Counted from the stretch's first letter, positions 1 through 9,031 are shown. The stretch is DNA of 64,000 nt from an uncultured Clostridia bacterium (GCA_944338165.1 CALVLN010000004.1:81529-145528); one strand, 5' to 3'. Program-made: numbers and translations. Notes: generated from the letters alone by a model not told the origin.

Positions 1-351
1 CTTTTCTTCCTCTGCCTTTGCCTTGGACTTCTTGACGTAAGCCTTGTCGAGAACGGCGCCGCACTTCTTGCAGACTCTCACTTTCTTGCCGTCGATCACG
101 GCATGGCCGACTCTCGTCGCCTTGCCGCACTTTTCGCATACGACTTCCACGTTGGAAACGTCGATGGGGCCCTCTTCCTTGACGATCCTGCTCGTCTGGT
201 TGGCACGACGGGCCTTCTCGTGCTTGGACTGGACGTTCACGCCCTCGACGCGGATCTCCCCCGCCTTGGGGAAGGTCGCGAGGACTTTGCCCTGCTTGCC
301 CTTATACTTGCCCGTAATGACGAGTACGGTGTCGTTTACTTTTACTTTCAT
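1..351 (-). CDS. rplX: 50S ribosomal protein L24 (partial)
   Basis: L24 starts 50S assembly by binding the 5' end of 23S rRNA. 117 residues are visible; the stop codon lies beyond the left edge. The KOW motif is at residues 9-23 (VLVITGKYKGKQGKV). Two CxxC pairs follow at residues 72/75 and 94/97, the zinc-ribbon form of L24. The ATG at 351 lies 13 bp past the rplN stop, the expected order in the spc operon. Identity is certain; only the C-terminus is missing. Confidence 0.97.
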   Translation of the reverse strand, partial: MKVKVNDTVLVITGKYKGKQGKVLATFPKAGEIRVEGVNVQSKHEKARRANQTSRIVKEEGPIDVSNVEVVCEKCGKATRVGHAVIDGKKVRVCKKCGAVLDKAYVKKSKAKAEEEK

Positions 352-364
352 TCCCGGCTCCTCC

Positions 365-733
365 TTACAGTACTTCGGGCGCGAGGGAGATGATGCGCAT
401 GTAATCCTTCTCTCTCAGCTCTCTGGCGATGGGCCCGAAAATACGCGTGCCCTTGGGTTGTTTCTGACTGTCGATGATGACTGCAGCGTTGTCGTCGAAC
501 CGGATGTAGGTGCCGTCCGCCCTGCGGATGCCCTTGGAGCTTCTGACGATGACCGCCTTGACGACGTCGCCCTTCTTGACCGCGCCGCCGGGCGTCGCCG
601 TCTTGACGGAGGCGACGATGACGTCGCCGATGTTGCCCGTCCTGCGGAAGGAACCGCCGAGCACGCGGATACACATCAGTTCTTTTGCGCCGGAATTGTC
701 GGCCGCTTTCAGTCTGGTCTGAGGTTGTATCAT
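365..733 (-). CDS. rplN: 50S ribosomal protein L14
   Basis: L14 sits at the subunit interface of the 50S particle. The 122-residue length is typical for the family. It begins [18 protein letters not shown] and keeps the conserved [11 protein letters not shown] stretch near the C-terminus. It lies between rpsQ (22 bp upstream) and rplX, the standard spc order, and is probably translated from the S10 polycistronic message. No anomalies were seen. Confidence 0.98.
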   Translation of the reverse strand: MIQPQTRLKAADNSGAKELMCIRVLGGSFRRTGNIGDVIVASVKTATPGGAVKKGDVVKAVIVRSSKGIRRADGTYIRFDDNAAVIIDSQKQPKGTRIFGPIARELREKDYMRIISLAPEVL

Positions 734-755
734 AACTCTTTGTTCTCCTTATCCA

Positions 756-1010
756 TTACTTCGCCTTCTCGACGATCTCGGCGACTCTCCAGTTCTTGTC
801 CTTGCTGAGCTTTCTCGTCTCCACGATGCGCACCGTATCGCCGACGCCGCATGCGTTTTCTTCGTCGTGCGCCTTGAAGCGTCTCGTCTTCGTGATCGTC
901 TTTTTATAGATGGGGTGCTTCGCCTTGTCCGTGACCGCGACGACCACCGTTTTGTCCATCTTGTCGGAAACGACGATGCCTACTCTTTCTTTTCTCAGAT
1001 TTCTTTCCAT
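756..1010 (-). CDS. rpsQ: 30S ribosomal protein S17
   Basis: S17 is a primary 16S rRNA-binding protein of the 30S body. The 84-residue product has the family core [16 protein letters not shown] near the N-terminus and the [16 protein letters not shown] block in the middle, both part of its OB fold. It lies 12 bp after rpmC in the usual rpmC-rpsQ-rplN order. Length and start agree with homologues. Confidence 0.98.
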   Translation of the reverse strand: MERNLRKERVGIVVSDKMDKTVVVAVTDKAKHPIYKKTITKTRRFKAHDEENACGVGDTVRIVETRKLSKDKNWRVAEIVEKAK

Positions 1011-1022
1011 GTCTGTCTCTCC

Positions 1023-1217
1023 TTACGCCTTCAGTTCGCGGGCGCGGATCTCCGTGTTGACCCTCGCGATGTCTTTTTTGCACGTTCTGATGGACACGGG
1101 ATTTTCCAGCTGTCCGGATGCGAGACGGAAACGGAGATTGAACAGCTCGCTCTTCAGCTCGGACAGTTTCTTGCTCAGTTCAACGTCGGTCATATTGTGA
1201 AGTTCCTGTGCTTTCAT
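1023..1217 (-). CDS. rpmC: 50S ribosomal protein L29
   Basis: L29 lies near the peptide exit tunnel of the 50S subunit. The 64-residue helical protein contains the family pattern [20 protein letters not shown]. Its ATG overlaps the rplP stop codon by one base (TAATG), which suggests translational coupling. Position between rplP and rpsQ is canonical. Confidence 0.97.
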   Translation of the reverse strand: MKAQELHNMTDVELSKKLSELKSELFNLRFRLASGQLENPVSIRTCKKDIARVNTEIRARELKA

Positions 1218-1648
1218 TAGCCTTCACCGCCTTCTGCAATGGTTTCTTTTTTGACGAATTTGCACTTGATGGGAAGCTTGTGCGCCGCAAGACGCATCGC
1301 TTCGCGTGCCACGTCCTCCGTCACGCCCGCCATTTCGAACAGAACCCTGCCCGGCTTGACGACCGCGACCCAGTATTCGACCGAGCCCTTACCCGAACCC
1401 ATACGGGTCTCCGCGGGCTTCTTGGTGATGGGCTTGTGCGGGAAAATATCGATCCAGACCTTACCGCCGCGCTTGATGAAACGCGTCATTGCGATACGGG
1501 CCGCCTCGATCTGATTGGACTTGATCCAGGCGCACTCTTCCGCGACGAGCCCGTATTCGCCGTAGGCGATCACGTTGCCCTTCTGCGCGGAACCCGTCAT
1601 GCGGCCGCGGTGCTGCCTTCTTCTCTTGACTCTCTTCGGGATTAACAT
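1217..1648 (-). CDS. rplP: 50S ribosomal protein L16
   Basis: L16 organises the aminoacyl-tRNA site of the 50S subunit. The 143-residue protein starts [17 protein letters not shown] and keeps [20 protein letters not shown], both family hallmarks. Its ATG overlaps the rpsC stop by one base and its stop overlaps the rpmC start by one base, so three genes are tightly coupled. Nothing unusual was seen. Confidence 0.98.
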   Translation of the reverse strand: MLIPKRVKRRRQHRGRMTGSAQKGNVIAYGEYGLVAEECAWIKSNQIEAARIAMTRFIKRGGKVWIDIFPHKPITKKPAETRMGSGKGSVEYWVAVVKPGRVLFEMAGVTEDVAREAMRLAAHKLPIKCKFVKKETIAEGGEG

Positions 1649-2310
1649 TACTGCTCTCCTCCTTCCGCCTTCTTCGCGGATTTCAGGACTTCGCCTTTAT
1701 AGATCCAGCACTTGACGCCGATCATGCCAAACGTCGTGTGCGCTTCCGCAAACCCGTAGTCGATGTCCGCGCGCAGCGTCTGAAGGGGAATGGAACCTTC
1801 GTGATAGTGCTCCGTCCCCGCGATCTCGCGCCCGTCGAGACGGCCGCTGACCTGCATCTTGACGCCCTTGACGCCCGCACGCATCGTTCTGCCGATCGCC
1901 TGCTTCATGGCGCGGCGGAAGGAAATGCGCTTTTCCAGCTGCGCCGCAACGCTCTCGGCGACCAGCTGCGCGTCCGCGTCGATCTTTCTGACTTCCGTCA
2001 CGTTGATGATGACCTGCTTGCCGTTCGTGAGCTTGGCAAGATCCTTCTTGATGACTTCGATCTCGCTGCCCGCCTTACCGATGAGCACGCCGGGTCTGCC
2101 CGTGTAAATGGTGACGACGATCTTGCCCGCCGCGCGCTCGATGAGGATCTTGGACACGGCCGCCGCATAATACTTCTTCTTGATGTGCGTGCGGATGGTG
2201 TGGTCTTCTTTGAGGAATGCGGAAAATTCCTTCTTGCCGGCATACCACTGCGTATCCCAGCCCTTGATGATGCCTACTCTCAACCCGTGAGGATTTACTT
2301 TCTGTCCCAT
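1648..2310 (-). CDS. rpsC: 30S ribosomal protein S3
   Basis: S3 forms part of the mRNA entry channel. The 220-residue protein starts [13 protein letters not shown] at 2310; the open frame runs further upstream but that part lies over rplV in another frame and is not homologous. The KH-domain GxxG loop (GKAG) is at residues 78-81, and the C-terminal S3 domain with RADIDYG is intact. The start overlaps the rplV stop by one base. Confidence 0.98.
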   Translation of the reverse strand: MGQKVNPHGLRVGIIKGWDTQWYAGKKEFSAFLKEDHTIRTHIKKKYYAAAVSKILIERAAGKIVVTIYTGRPGVLIGKAGSEIEVIKKDLAKLTNGKQVIINVTEVRKIDADAQLVAESVAAQLEKRISFRRAMKQAIGRTMRAGVKGVKMQVSGRLDGREIAGTEHYHEGSIPLQTLRADIDYGFAEAHTTFGMIGVKCWIYKGEVLKSAKKAEGGEQ

Positions 2311-2711
2311 TATACTTCTCCTTCCGCTTTCTTCACGTCCAAGATCACCGTGATGTGGCTGGTCCTCTTGAGGATCGCATGGCCTCTGCCCTTGGATACG
2401 GGCTGCATGCGCTTGAGCATCGTGCCGCCGTCCGCGAAGCACTCGGCCACGTACAGGTCCTGCCTGTCCATGCCCATGTTGTGCTCTGCGTTCGCCACGG
2501 CGCTCATCAGCACCTTCTTCGTGGGAAGGGAACCGCCGTTGATCGTGTTTTCGAGGATCGCCTTGGCTTCCGCGACGCTCTTGCCGCGGATGAGGTCGAG
2601 CACCGTTCTCACCTTATAGGGAGATACTCTGATGTATTTTGCCACCGCGTAAGGACGTTTTTCTCTCTTTTCCTCAACTCTCGCGGCTTTCTTTTTCATA
2701 TTACCCGCCAT
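2310..2711 (-). CDS. rplV: 50S ribosomal protein L22
   Basis: L22 lines the nascent-peptide tunnel. The protein is 133 residues, slightly longer than the usual 110-115, because of a basic N-terminal extension of about 20 residues. The core ([20 protein letters not shown]) and the tunnel-loop region ([20 protein letters not shown]) are clear. It lies 11 bp after rpsS and is coupled to rpsC by a one-base overlap. Confidence 0.97.
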   Translation of the reverse strand: MAGNMKKKAARVEEKREKRPYAVAKYIRVSPYKVRTVLDLIRGKSVAEAKAILENTINGGSLPTKKVLMSAVANAEHNMGMDRQDLYVAECFADGGTMLKRMQPVSKGRGHAILKRTSHITVILDVKKAEGEV

Positions 2712-2722
2712 GATGCTCCTCC

Positions 2723-3001
2723 TTATTTCCCGGGCGTGGTCGTCTTTGCCGTATGGCCCTTGAACGTTCTCGTCGGCGCGAACTCACCAAGCTTGCACCC
2801 TACCATGTCTTCGGTAATGTAAACGGGAACGTGCTTTCTGCCGTCGTAAACGGCGATCGTGTGACCCACCATCTGAGGGAAGATCGTCGACGCGCGCGAC
2901 CAGGTCTTGAGTACCTTCTTTTCGTTGACCTTGTTCATCTCTTCGATCCTCGCAAGGAGCTTCGCTTCGACGTAAGGCCCTTTCTTTATGCTTCTCGACA
3001 T
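2723..3001 (-). CDS. rpsS: 30S ribosomal protein S19
   Basis: S19 binds the 30S head together with S13. The 92-residue product begins [16 protein letters not shown] and contains [20 protein letters not shown], both diagnostic. It lies between rplB and rplV, 15 bp after rplB, as in nearly all bacterial S10 operons. Confidence 0.98.
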   Translation of the reverse strand: MSRSIKKGPYVEAKLLARIEEMNKVNEKKVLKTWSRASTIFPQMVGHTIAVYDGRKHVPVYITEDMVGCKLGEFAPTRTFKGHTAKTTTPGK

Positions 3002-3016
3002 GATTTTCTGCCCTCC

Positions 3017-3844
3017 TTAATTGATCCTCTTGAGGATGAATCTGCTCGTGGGGTTCTTCTTCTTTCTCGTCTTGTAGCCGAGCGCGGGCTTGCCCCAAGG
3101 GGTCATAGGGCCTGCGTGGCCGACGGGAGACTTGCCTTCGCCGCCGCCGTGCGGGTGGTCGTTCGGGTTCATGACGGAGCCGCGGACGGTCGGCTTGATG
3201 CCGAGGTGACGCGTCTTGCCCGCCTTGCCGATGCGGATGATCTCGTGCTCGAGATTCCCCACCTGCCCGATCGTCGCCTTGCAGGCGAGCGGGATGAGGC
3301 GCATTTCCCCGGAAGGCATCTTGATGGTCGCATACGCACCCTCTTTTGCCATGATCTGTGCGGAGATGCCGGCGCTTCTCGCGATCTGGCCGCCGCGGCC
3401 GGGCTTCATCTCAATGTTGTGCACCATGGTACCGACGGGGATATCCGCAAGGATGAGCGCATTGCCGACCTTGATATCCGAGCCGGCGCCGCTCGTCACC
3501 TTGTCGCCGACGTTGAGGCCGACGGGAGCGAGGATATAGCGCTTTTCGCCGTCCGCATAGACGAGCAGTGCGATGTTTGCGCTGCGGTTGGGGTCGTACT
3601 CGATGCTCCTGACCGTTGCGGGGATGCCGTCCTTATTTCTCTTGAAGTCGATGATGCGGTATTTTCTCTTGTTGCCGCCGCCGATGTGACGGACCGTGAT
3701 CCTGCCGGCGTTGTTTCTGCCGCCCGACTTGCGCTGGTCCTCGAGGAGAGAACGCTCGGGCTTGACGCCCGTGAGCTCCTCGTAGGAGTGGACCGTCATG
3801 AAACGGCGCGCCGCGGAAGTGGGTTTATATCTCTTGACTGCCAT
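3017..3844 (-). CDS. rplB: 50S ribosomal protein L2
   Basis: L2 is required for subunit association and supports the peptidyl-transferase centre. The 275-residue length is standard. The RNA-binding and SH3-like domains are complete, and the functionally important C-terminal histidine region ([14 protein letters not shown]) is intact. It follows rplW by 18 bp. Confidence 0.98.
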   Translation of the reverse strand: MAVKRYKPTSAARRFMTVHSYEELTGVKPERSLLEDQRKSGGRNNAGRITVRHIGGGNKRKYRIIDFKRNKDGIPATVRSIEYDPNRSANIALLVYADGEKRYILAPVGLNVGDKVTSGAGSDIKVGNALILADIPVGTMVHNIEMKPGRGGQIARSAGISAQIMAKEGAYATIKMPSGEMRLIPLACKATIGQVGNLEHEIIRIGKAGKTRHLGIKPTVRGSVMNPNDHPHGGGEGKSPVGHAGPMTPWGKPALGYKTRKKKNPTSRFILKRIN

Positions 3845-3862
3845 TTTTCTTTCCTCCGAATT

Positions 3863-4153
3863 TTACGACAACGACTTGAAGTGCTCGATGGGCTTGGACT
3901 CTGCCGTCAGCTGCACGATGGCCTTCTTCTGCGTGGGCGTGTAACCCTCGTTTCTGCCCATTCTCTTCAGCTTGCCCCTGCGGGTCACGGTGTTCACGCT
4001 CGCGACCTTCACGCCGAACATCTGCTCGACCGCGATCCTGATCTGCGTCTTGTTGGCGCTCTTCAGGACGATGAACGTGTATTTCTTCTCGGCGATCCCG
4101 TCATAGCCCTTTTCCGTGAGGACGGGCTTTAAGATAATGTCTTCGGGTCTCAT
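3863..4153 (-). CDS. rplW: 50S ribosomal protein L23
   Basis: L23 is at the tunnel exit and docks trigger factor and SRP. The 96-residue protein has the N-terminal IILKPVLTEKG signature and the central FIVLKSANKTQIRIAVE block. Its ATG overlaps the rplD stop by four bases (ATGA), which implies coupled translation with L4. Confidence 0.97.
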   Translation of the reverse strand: MRPEDIILKPVLTEKGYDGIAEKKYTFIVLKSANKTQIRIAVEQMFGVKVASVNTVTRRGKLKRMGRNEGYTPTQKKAIVQLTAESKPIEHFKSLS

Positions 4154-4773
4154 GCGTAAACCTCCTCAAGCATTTTCGCGGAAGCCTTGGTGAGCACGAC
4201 GATCGCGTTCGCAACGACTTCGTAAGTGTTGATCTCGGAAACGGAGATCGTGTGGAGCGTCTCGAGGTTGCGCGCCGCCAGGATAACGTCTGCATTCTGC
4301 TCGTCCATGACGACGACCGTTCTCTTATCGAGTTTGAGCGCCTTGCGGAAGGCTTCCATCTCCTTCGTCTTGGGCGCGGAAACGCTCAGCGCGTCGACGA
4401 TGATGAGTTCCCCGTCCGCGAGCTTTTTGGAGAGCGCCGAAACGAGCGCGCCACGCTTTGCGGTGAGGTTCATCTTCTTGGAGAAATCGCGGGACTTGGG
4501 TGCGAACACGACGCCGCCCTTCGTCCACTGCGGCGCACGGATGGAGCCCTGACGGGCACGGCCGGTGCCCTTCTGGCGCCACGGCTTCGCGCCGCCCCCG
4601 CGGACTTCCGTCCGGGTGAGCGTGGACTTGGTGCCCTGACGGCCGTTCGCAAGGTAGGTCACGACCGCCTGATGGATCAAAGGCTCGTTGTATTCGGCGC
4701 CGAACACCGCATCGTTGAGATCGACCATGCCGACCTCTTCGCCTTTCATATTATATACTTTCACGCTTGCCAT
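4150..4773 (-). CDS. rplD: 50S ribosomal protein L4
   Basis: L4 assembles early into the 50S subunit and its loop reaches the exit tunnel. In some bacteria it also autoregulates the S10 operon through the leader. The 207-residue start MASVKVYNMKGEEVG at 4773 was chosen by homology; the open frame continues upstream inside rplC without homology. The tunnel loop (EVRGGGAKPWRQKGTGRARQ) is complete. The stop overlaps rplW by four bases. Confidence 0.97.
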   Translation of the reverse strand: MASVKVYNMKGEEVGMVDLNDAVFGAEYNEPLIHQAVVTYLANGRQGTKSTLTRTEVRGGGAKPWRQKGTGRARQGSIRAPQWTKGGVVFAPKSRDFSKKMNLTAKRGALVSALSKKLADGELIIVDALSVSAPKTKEMEAFRKALKLDKRTVVVMDEQNADVILAARNLETLHTISVSEINTYEVVANAIVVLTKASAKMLEEVYA

Positions 4774-4784
4774 GTCTGTTCTCC

Positions 4785-5420
4785 TTATTTGCTCTTCACG
4801 CTGTCCCCGATGGTGACGATGCTGCCCTTGGGGCCGGGAATGGCGCCCTTGATGAGGATGGCGTTGCGCGCCGCGTCCACTCTGACGACTTCGAGATTCT
4901 GAATGGTCACGTTCTCGACGCCGTACTGACCGGCGAGGTGCTTCTGCTTGAATACGCGCGAAGGGGAGCTGTTTGCGCCCATGGAACCGGGCTCCCTGTG
5001 TACGGGGCCGACGCCGTGCGTCTCTTTCAGGCGGCGCTGATTCCATCTCTTGATGACGCCCGTATAACCGTGACCCTTCGTCACGCCCGCGACGTCAACA
5101 TGGTCGCCCGCCGCGAAGATGTCGGCCTTGACGCTGCCGCCGACCTGGTAGCCTTCCACCGAGTCAAGGCGCACCTCTTTGAGCACCTTGCAGGGCTTGA
5201 CTTTCGCCTTCGTAAACTGCCCGAGGTCGGGCTTGTTGAGCGATTTTTCGCTCGTCTCGATAAGCCCGAGCTTGAGCGCGCTGTAGCCGTCCGTCTCCAC
5301 AGTCTTGACCTGCACGACGGGGCAAGGGCCCGCTTCCACCACGGTCACGGGGATGACCCTGCCGTCTTCCGCGAAGATCTGCGTCATGCCGACCTTACGT
5401 CCGATGATTGCTTTATTCAT
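4785..5420 (-). CDS. rplC: 50S ribosomal protein L3
   Basis: L3 is an early 50S assembly protein near the peptidyl-transferase centre. The 211-residue product starts [16 protein letters not shown]. The W-finger loop and the [20 protein letters not shown] segment (methylated Gln region in homologues) are present. An AAGGAG ribosome-binding site precedes the ATG. It is separated from rpsJ by 89 bp containing a small hairpin, the largest gap inside this operon. Confidence 0.98.
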   Translation of the reverse strand: MNKAIIGRKVGMTQIFAEDGRVIPVTVVEAGPCPVVQVKTVETDGYSALKLGLIETSEKSLNKPDLGQFTKAKVKPCKVLKEVRLDSVEGYQVGGSVKADIFAAGDHVDVAGVTKGHGYTGVIKRWNQRRLKETHGVGPVHREPGSMGANSSPSRVFKQKHLAGQYGVENVTIQNLEVVRVDAARNAILIKGAIPGPKGSIVTIGDSVKSK

Positions 5421-5466
5421 GGATAAAGTTCACTCCTTAAAATTTATTTCCACAATACCGCAGTTT

Positions 5467-5492
5467 TGCCCCAATCCTTGCGGAACGGGGCA
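5467..5492 (-). other. hairpin in the rpsJ-rplC gap
   Basis: TGCCCC (5467-5472) and GGGGCA (5487-5492) form a 6-bp stem with a 14-nt loop. There is no T-run after it on the minus strand, so it is not a terminator. It could be a processing or stability element between rpsJ and rplC. Confidence 0.4.
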
Positions 5493-5509
5493 GATCCAGT
5501 ATTATCGGA

Positions 5510-5809
5510 TTACAGTTTTACTTTGATGTCTACGCCTGCGGGAAGGTGGATGGAATCCAGAAGCTTCGCGTTGGGCGAATAGATGTCGATGATCCGCTTG
5601 TACGTTCTCAGCTCGAACTGCTCGCGGGAATCCTTGTATTTGTGCGGGCAGCGGAGGATGGTGACGACCTCGCGCTCGGTGGGAAGCGGGATGGGCCCCG
5701 AGATCTTCGCACCGCCCTTCTGCATCGTCTCGACGATGCGGCTCGCCGCCTGATCGACGAGTTCGTGGTCGTATGCCGCCAACTTGATCCTGATTTTCTG
5801 ACTTGCCAT
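5510..5809 (-). CDS. rpsJ: 30S ribosomal protein S10
   Basis: S10 belongs to the 30S head and, in its NusE role, to transcription antitermination complexes. The 99-residue sequence is typical: [19 protein letters not shown] at the start and [16 protein letters not shown] in the middle. It is the first gene of the operon, preceded by AAGGAG 9 nt before the ATG and a leader of about 240 nt. No tuf or fus gene is upstream; the neighbour is a divergent DUF1275 gene. Confidence 0.98.
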   Translation of the reverse strand: MASQKIRIKLAAYDHELVDQAASRIVETMQKGGAKISGPIPLPTEREVVTILRCPHKYKDSREQFELRTYKRIIDIYSPNAKLLDSIHLPAGVDIKVKL

Positions 5810-5871
5810 TTGTCTGACTCCTTAATTTTATACTAACTGAAAATTACTTGCGTCAACATATCCGTGCGTAT

Positions 5872-6000
5872 CGAGGCATGCTCATCAAAAAAAACACTCG
5901 GTTTGCGGTGTTTTCTCGCAAAAGCCTCGGTTAGTCGCAGAAGTCGTGCTTCTACATTTGTCAGCGGAAATTATCTGCCGAGGGGCTTTTCAAACCTCGA
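5872..6000 (-). promoter_or_regulatory. possible regulatory leader of the S10 operon
   Basis: The 5' leader contains four short segments able to pair in alternative ways: CCTCG at 5995-5999, CCGAGG at 5978-5983, GCCTCGG at 5924-5930 and CGAGGC at 5872-5877 (plus-strand spelling). A terminator-like hairpin lies between the last two. This arrangement resembles an attenuator controlling ribosomal protein synthesis. Pairing is read from the sequence; regulation is inference. Confidence 0.45.
5887..5914 (-). terminator. terminator-like hairpin inside the S10 leader
   Basis: On the minus strand AAAACAC (5914-5908) and GTGTTTT (5897-5891) form a stem of 7 bp around a 10-nt loop, running into eight T residues (5894-5887). 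It lies about 80 nt before rpsJ, so it would cause premature termination unless prevented. The stem is AU-rich, so efficiency may be low. Confidence 0.5.
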
Positions 6001-6054
6001 TTTTTCAGTAACTTCCCGCCTCAACCCTATACGCCGTAATGACACAGCCTAACT

Positions 6055-6083
6055 ATAATACATAAAAGTCAACGGTTTGTCAA
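6055..6083 (-). promoter_or_regulatory. S10 operon promoter
   Basis: TTGACA (6083-6078), a 17-bp spacer and TATTAT (6060-6055) on the minus strand form a near-consensus sigma-A promoter. Transcription would start near 6048 and give a 240-nt leader before rpsJ. Confidence 0.85.
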
Positions 6084-6270
6084 CTGTTTTGCGGCGTTTT
6101 CCGCGAAAAAATTGCAGAAAATACGCATATTTTTGCCGTTTTTTGCCCCCTCCGCCTATCTTGTTGTTTGTTCCCCGTTCCGCCACAAAATATACACGCC
6201 CGCACCGGGCCGCCTCCTCTTTTTTTCGACGAGATGCAGGCAAAAACACGCTCCCGCGGGACGATTTTGG

Positions 6271-6299
6271 TTGACAACGCCGCGCGCGAAGCGTAAACT
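6271..6299 (+). promoter_or_regulatory. promoter of the DUF1275 gene
   Basis: TTGACA (6271-6276), a 17-bp spacer and TAAACT (6294-6299). The predicted start site near 6306 is only a few bases before the ATG at 6310, so the mRNA would have almost no leader. Confidence 0.65.
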
Positions 6300-6309
6300 T
6301 TTCCACGTT

Positions 6310-7029
6310 ATGAACATTTACAGGGAAAAACTGAAAAAGTACCCCGTCCACGAATGGACGGAGGCCGGATTTTTGCTGTGCTTTCTGGGCGGCTTCCTCG
6401 ACGCGTACACCTTCGTTTCAAGAGGGGGCGTCTTTGCCAACGCGCAGACGGGAAACCTCATCCTGCTCACGCTGGGGCTGGCGCGGGGAGACGGCGCCGC
6501 GGCGCTGCGCTACCTCGTCCCCATCCTCTTCTTTTTTGCGGGCGTGATCTGCAGCCGCTTTTTTCTGCGCTCCGAACGGGCGGACGCGGCGACGGCACGC
6601 GGGCGGGCGGCGATCCTGATCGTGGAAGCGGCAGCGCTCGCCGTCGCGGCGGCGCTCCCTCCGGCCGTTCCGGATCATTGGGTGACGGCGCTCGTCGCGC
6701 TGGCGGCCGCCCTGCAATTTGACAGTTTCCGCCGCCTTGAGGGCATGGCGTTTGCCACCGCCTTCTGTACGGGGAATCTCCGCTCGACCACGGAGGCCTT
6801 CTTCCGCCTGTTTGCGCGCAGAGAACGCGCGGCGCTTGCATGCGCCGTCAAATACTGCATCGTCCTTGCGGGGTTCGTCGGCGGCGTGCTGGCGGGATAT
6901 TTTGCGACCGCCGCCTGGTCGAACTTTTCCGCTTTTTTCTGTTCGGGATTGCTGATCTTCCTCAGCGGGATGCTGCTCCTCGGCGACGGCGCACGCCGCC
7001 GTCTCTCCGATGACGGTATGTCTGCGTAG
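6310..7029 (+). CDS. YoaK-family DUF1275 membrane protein
   Basis: Integral membrane protein of the DUF1275 (YoaK) family, function unknown. 239 residues with about six hydrophobic segments. The family pattern GGFLDAYTFVSRGGVFANAQTGN is visible in its conserved pieces (GFLDAYTF, NAQTGNL near residues 20-45), and a second FCTGNLR copy follows near residue 155. The ATG at 6310 was chosen because it starts the homologous region and lies just after a good promoter; there is no ribosome-binding site in front of it. It is divergent from the S10 operon and ends before a bidirectional terminator. Confidence 0.88.
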   Translation: MNIYREKLKKYPVHEWTEAGFLLCFLGGFLDAYTFVSRGGVFANAQTGNLILLTLGLARGDGAAALRYLVPILFFFAGVICSRFFLRSERADAATARGRAAILIVEAAALAVAAALPPAVPDHWVTALVALAAALQFDSFRRLEGMAFATAFCTGNLRSTTEAFFRLFARRERAALACAVKYCIVLAGFVGGVLAGYFATAAWSNFSAFFCSGLLIFLSGMLLLGDGARRRLSDDGMSA

Positions 7030-7121
7030 CGCCGCTTATCTATGCCGATGCTCTAGGGCATGTATGCCGCAGAGCCGCGCCCTGAACTTCGGACATGCCC
7101 GCCCCGCTGTATCCGACGCAC

Positions 7122-7154
7122 AAAAAAGCCGCTCCGAAACGGAGCGGCTTTTTT
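7122..7154. terminator. bidirectional terminator
   Basis: A perfect 15-bp stem (AAAAAAGCCGCTCCG / CGGAGCGGCTTTTTT) with a 3-nt loop. It has A residues on one side and T residues on the other, so it can end both the DUF1275 transcript and the convergent GGGtGRT transcript. Confidence 0.92.
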
Positions 7155-7165
7155 CTTGCCTTATA

Positions 7166-8167
7166 TCACTTGGTCATGCCTTCCTGCACGGCGACCGCAA
7201 CGGCGACCGTGGCGCCGACCATGGGGTTGTTGCCCATACCGATCAGGCCCATCATCTCGACGTGCGCGGGCACGGAAGAAGACCCCGCGAACTGCGCATC
7301 CGAATGCATGCGTCCCATCGTATCCGTCATGCCGTAGGACGAAGGCCCTGCCGCCATGTTGTCGGGGTGCAGCGTTCTGCCCGTGCCGCCGCCCGATGCG
7401 ACGGAGAAATATTTGAAGCCGTTCTCGACGCACCACTTTTTGTAGGTGCCCGCGACGGGATGCTGGAAGCGCGTAGGGTTGGTGGAGTTACCCGTGATGG
7501 AAACGCCTACCTTCTCGAGCTTCATGATGGCGACGCCTTCGGGAACGTTGTCCGCGCCGTAGCACTTGACCTTCGCGCGCGGGCCGTCGGAATACGCGAC
7601 CTCTTTGGTGACGGTGACCGTCTCCGTATACGGATCGAAGACCGTCTCGCAATAGGTGAAACCGTTGATGCGGGAAATGATCATCGCCGCGTCCTTGCCG
7701 AGCCCGTTGAGGATGACGCGGAGCGGGTTCTTGCGCACCTTGTTGGCGTTCATGGCGATGGAGATGGCGCCCTCTGCCGCCGCAAACGACTCGTGCCCCG
7801 CGAGGAAGCAGAAGCAGTCCGTCGATTCGGAGAGCAGCATGGAACCGAGGTTGCCGTGGCCGAGGCCGACCTTTCTGTTTTCGGCGACCGAACCGGGAAT
7901 GCAGAACGCCTGCAGGCCGATGCCGATGGCAGCCGCCGCGTCCGCCGCGTGCTTGCAGCCCTTCTTGATGGCGATCGCCGCGCCGACGGTGTATGCCCAG
8001 ACCGCGTTGTCAAAGCAGATGGGCTGCGTGCCGCGCACGATCTTCTCGCAATCTACGCCCTTGGAGAGCGCGATATCCTTGCATTCTTCAATGGAGGAGA
8101 TCCCGTATTCCTTGAGAACACCGTTGATCTTATCGACTCTTCTTTCATATCCTTCAAACAAAGCCAT
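7166..8167 (-). CDS. GGGtGRT-family protein
   Basis: Member of the uncharacterised GGGtGRT protein family, named after the motif seen here at residues 259-265 (GGGTGRT). 333 residues, cytosolic, no signal peptide or membrane segment. It carries about ten cysteines and long glycine/alanine-rich stretches. It follows a NifU-like scaffold gene by 13 bp and its GGAGG site touches that gene's stop, so the two are co-translated. The conserved pairing suggests a role in iron-sulfur chemistry, but no reaction is known. It ends just before a terminator. Confidence 0.9.
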   Translation of the reverse strand: MALFEGYERRVDKINGVLKEYGISSIEECKDIALSKGVDCEKIVRGTQPICFDNAVWAYTVGAAIAIKKGCKHAADAAAAIGIGLQAFCIPGSVAENRKVGLGHGNLGSMLLSESTDCFCFLAGHESFAAAEGAISIAMNANKVRKNPLRVILNGLGKDAAMIISRINGFTYCETVFDPYTETVTVTKEVAYSDGPRAKVKCYGADNVPEGVAIMKLEKVGVSITGNSTNPTRFQHPVAGTYKKWCVENGFKYFSVASGGGTGRTLHPDNMAAGPSSYGMTDTMGRMHSDAQFAGSSSVPAHVEMMGLIGMGNNPMVGATVAVAVAVQEGMTK

Positions 8168-8180
8168 ACCGCGTACCTCC

Positions 8181-8882
8181 TTATGCCTTGCGGGGGTCGA
8201 TGTACTTCACCGCGCCCGCTTCTTCGCTGAATCTGCCGTAAGTCCCCATCGCCTTCTTCCACGCTTCGTTGGGCTCCATGCCCTTCTTGACGAAGTCGGT
8301 CATTTTGCCGAGAGAAACGAACTCATAGCCGATGACCTGATCGTCCTTGTCGAGAGCGAGGCGGGTGACGTACCCTTCCGCCATCTCCAGATAACGCACG
8401 CCCTTGAGCGCCGTGCCGTACATGGTACCGACCTGAGAGCGGAGCCCCTTGCCGAGATCCTCGAGCGCCGCGCCGACGGTAAGCCCGCCTTCGGAGAACG
8501 CCGACTGCGTACGGCCGTAAACGATCTGCAGGAAAAGCTCGCGCATGGCGGTGTTGATGGCATCGCACACGAGGTCGGTGTTGAGCGCTTCGAGAATGGT
8601 CTTGTGGGGCAGGATCTCCGCCGCCATGGCCGCAGAGTGCGTCATGCCCGAGCAGCCGAGCGTCTCGACGAGCGCTTCCTGGATGACGCCTTCCTTGACG
8701 TTGAGCGTCAGCTTGCAGGCGCCCTGCTGCGGCGCGCACCAGCCCACGCCGTGCGTGAACCCGCTGATATCCGTGATCTGTTTTGCGCAGACCCACTTCC
8801 CCTCTTCGGGAATGGGCGCGGGGTCGTGCTTCGGCCCCTTAGCGACGCAATACATTTCTTCTACTTCGCGTGAATATTGCAT
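8181..8882 (-). CDS. NifU-like iron-sulfur scaffold protein
   Basis: Predicted iron-sulfur cluster assembly scaffold of the NifU N-terminal/IscU type, 233 residues. Candidate cluster-binding cysteines are C49, C56 and C77 (GWCAPQQGAC, LGCSGMTHSA). The start MQYSREVEEMYC at 8882 has GGAGG seven bases upstream; an in-frame ATG 15 codons earlier lacks a site. First gene of a two-gene operon with the GGGtGRT gene. No cysteine desulfurase is adjacent, so the sulfur donor must be encoded elsewhere. The scaffold role is inferred from family resemblance. Confidence 0.8.
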   Translation of the reverse strand: MQYSREVEEMYCVAKGPKHDPAPIPEEGKWVCAKQITDISGFTHGVGWCAPQQGACKLTLNVKEGVIQEALVETLGCSGMTHSAAMAAEILPHKTILEALNTDLVCDAINTAMRELFLQIVYGRTQSAFSEGGLTVGAALEDLGKGLRSQVGTMYGTALKGVRYLEMAEGYVTRLALDKDDQVIGYEFVSLGKMTDFVKKGMEPNEAWKKAMGTYGRFSEEAGAVKYIDPRKA

Positions 8883-8936
8883 GTGATATCCTCCATTAAA
8901 TTTATCCATTCCTGTTTCCCGGAACAATACATCGTT

Positions 8937-8965
8937 ATTTTACCATATCCTTGCAAAAAAAACAA
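8937..8965 (-). promoter_or_regulatory. promoter of the scaffold/GGGtGRT operon
   Basis: TTGTTT (8965-8960), a 17-bp spacer and TAAAAT (8942-8937) on the minus strand. The -35 box is weaker than at neighbouring promoters. The leader would be about 50 nt. Confidence 0.5.
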
Positions 8966-9031
8966 GGAATTGCCGGGAAAATTCGCACGGGCAGCAAAAA
9001 ATTTTTATCCGCGGCAAAATTTGGTTTGCTA

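Noticed and set aside
2753..4132. Plus-strand open frame across rpsS, rplB and rplW
   Set aside because: It is antisense to three certain ribosomal protein genes.
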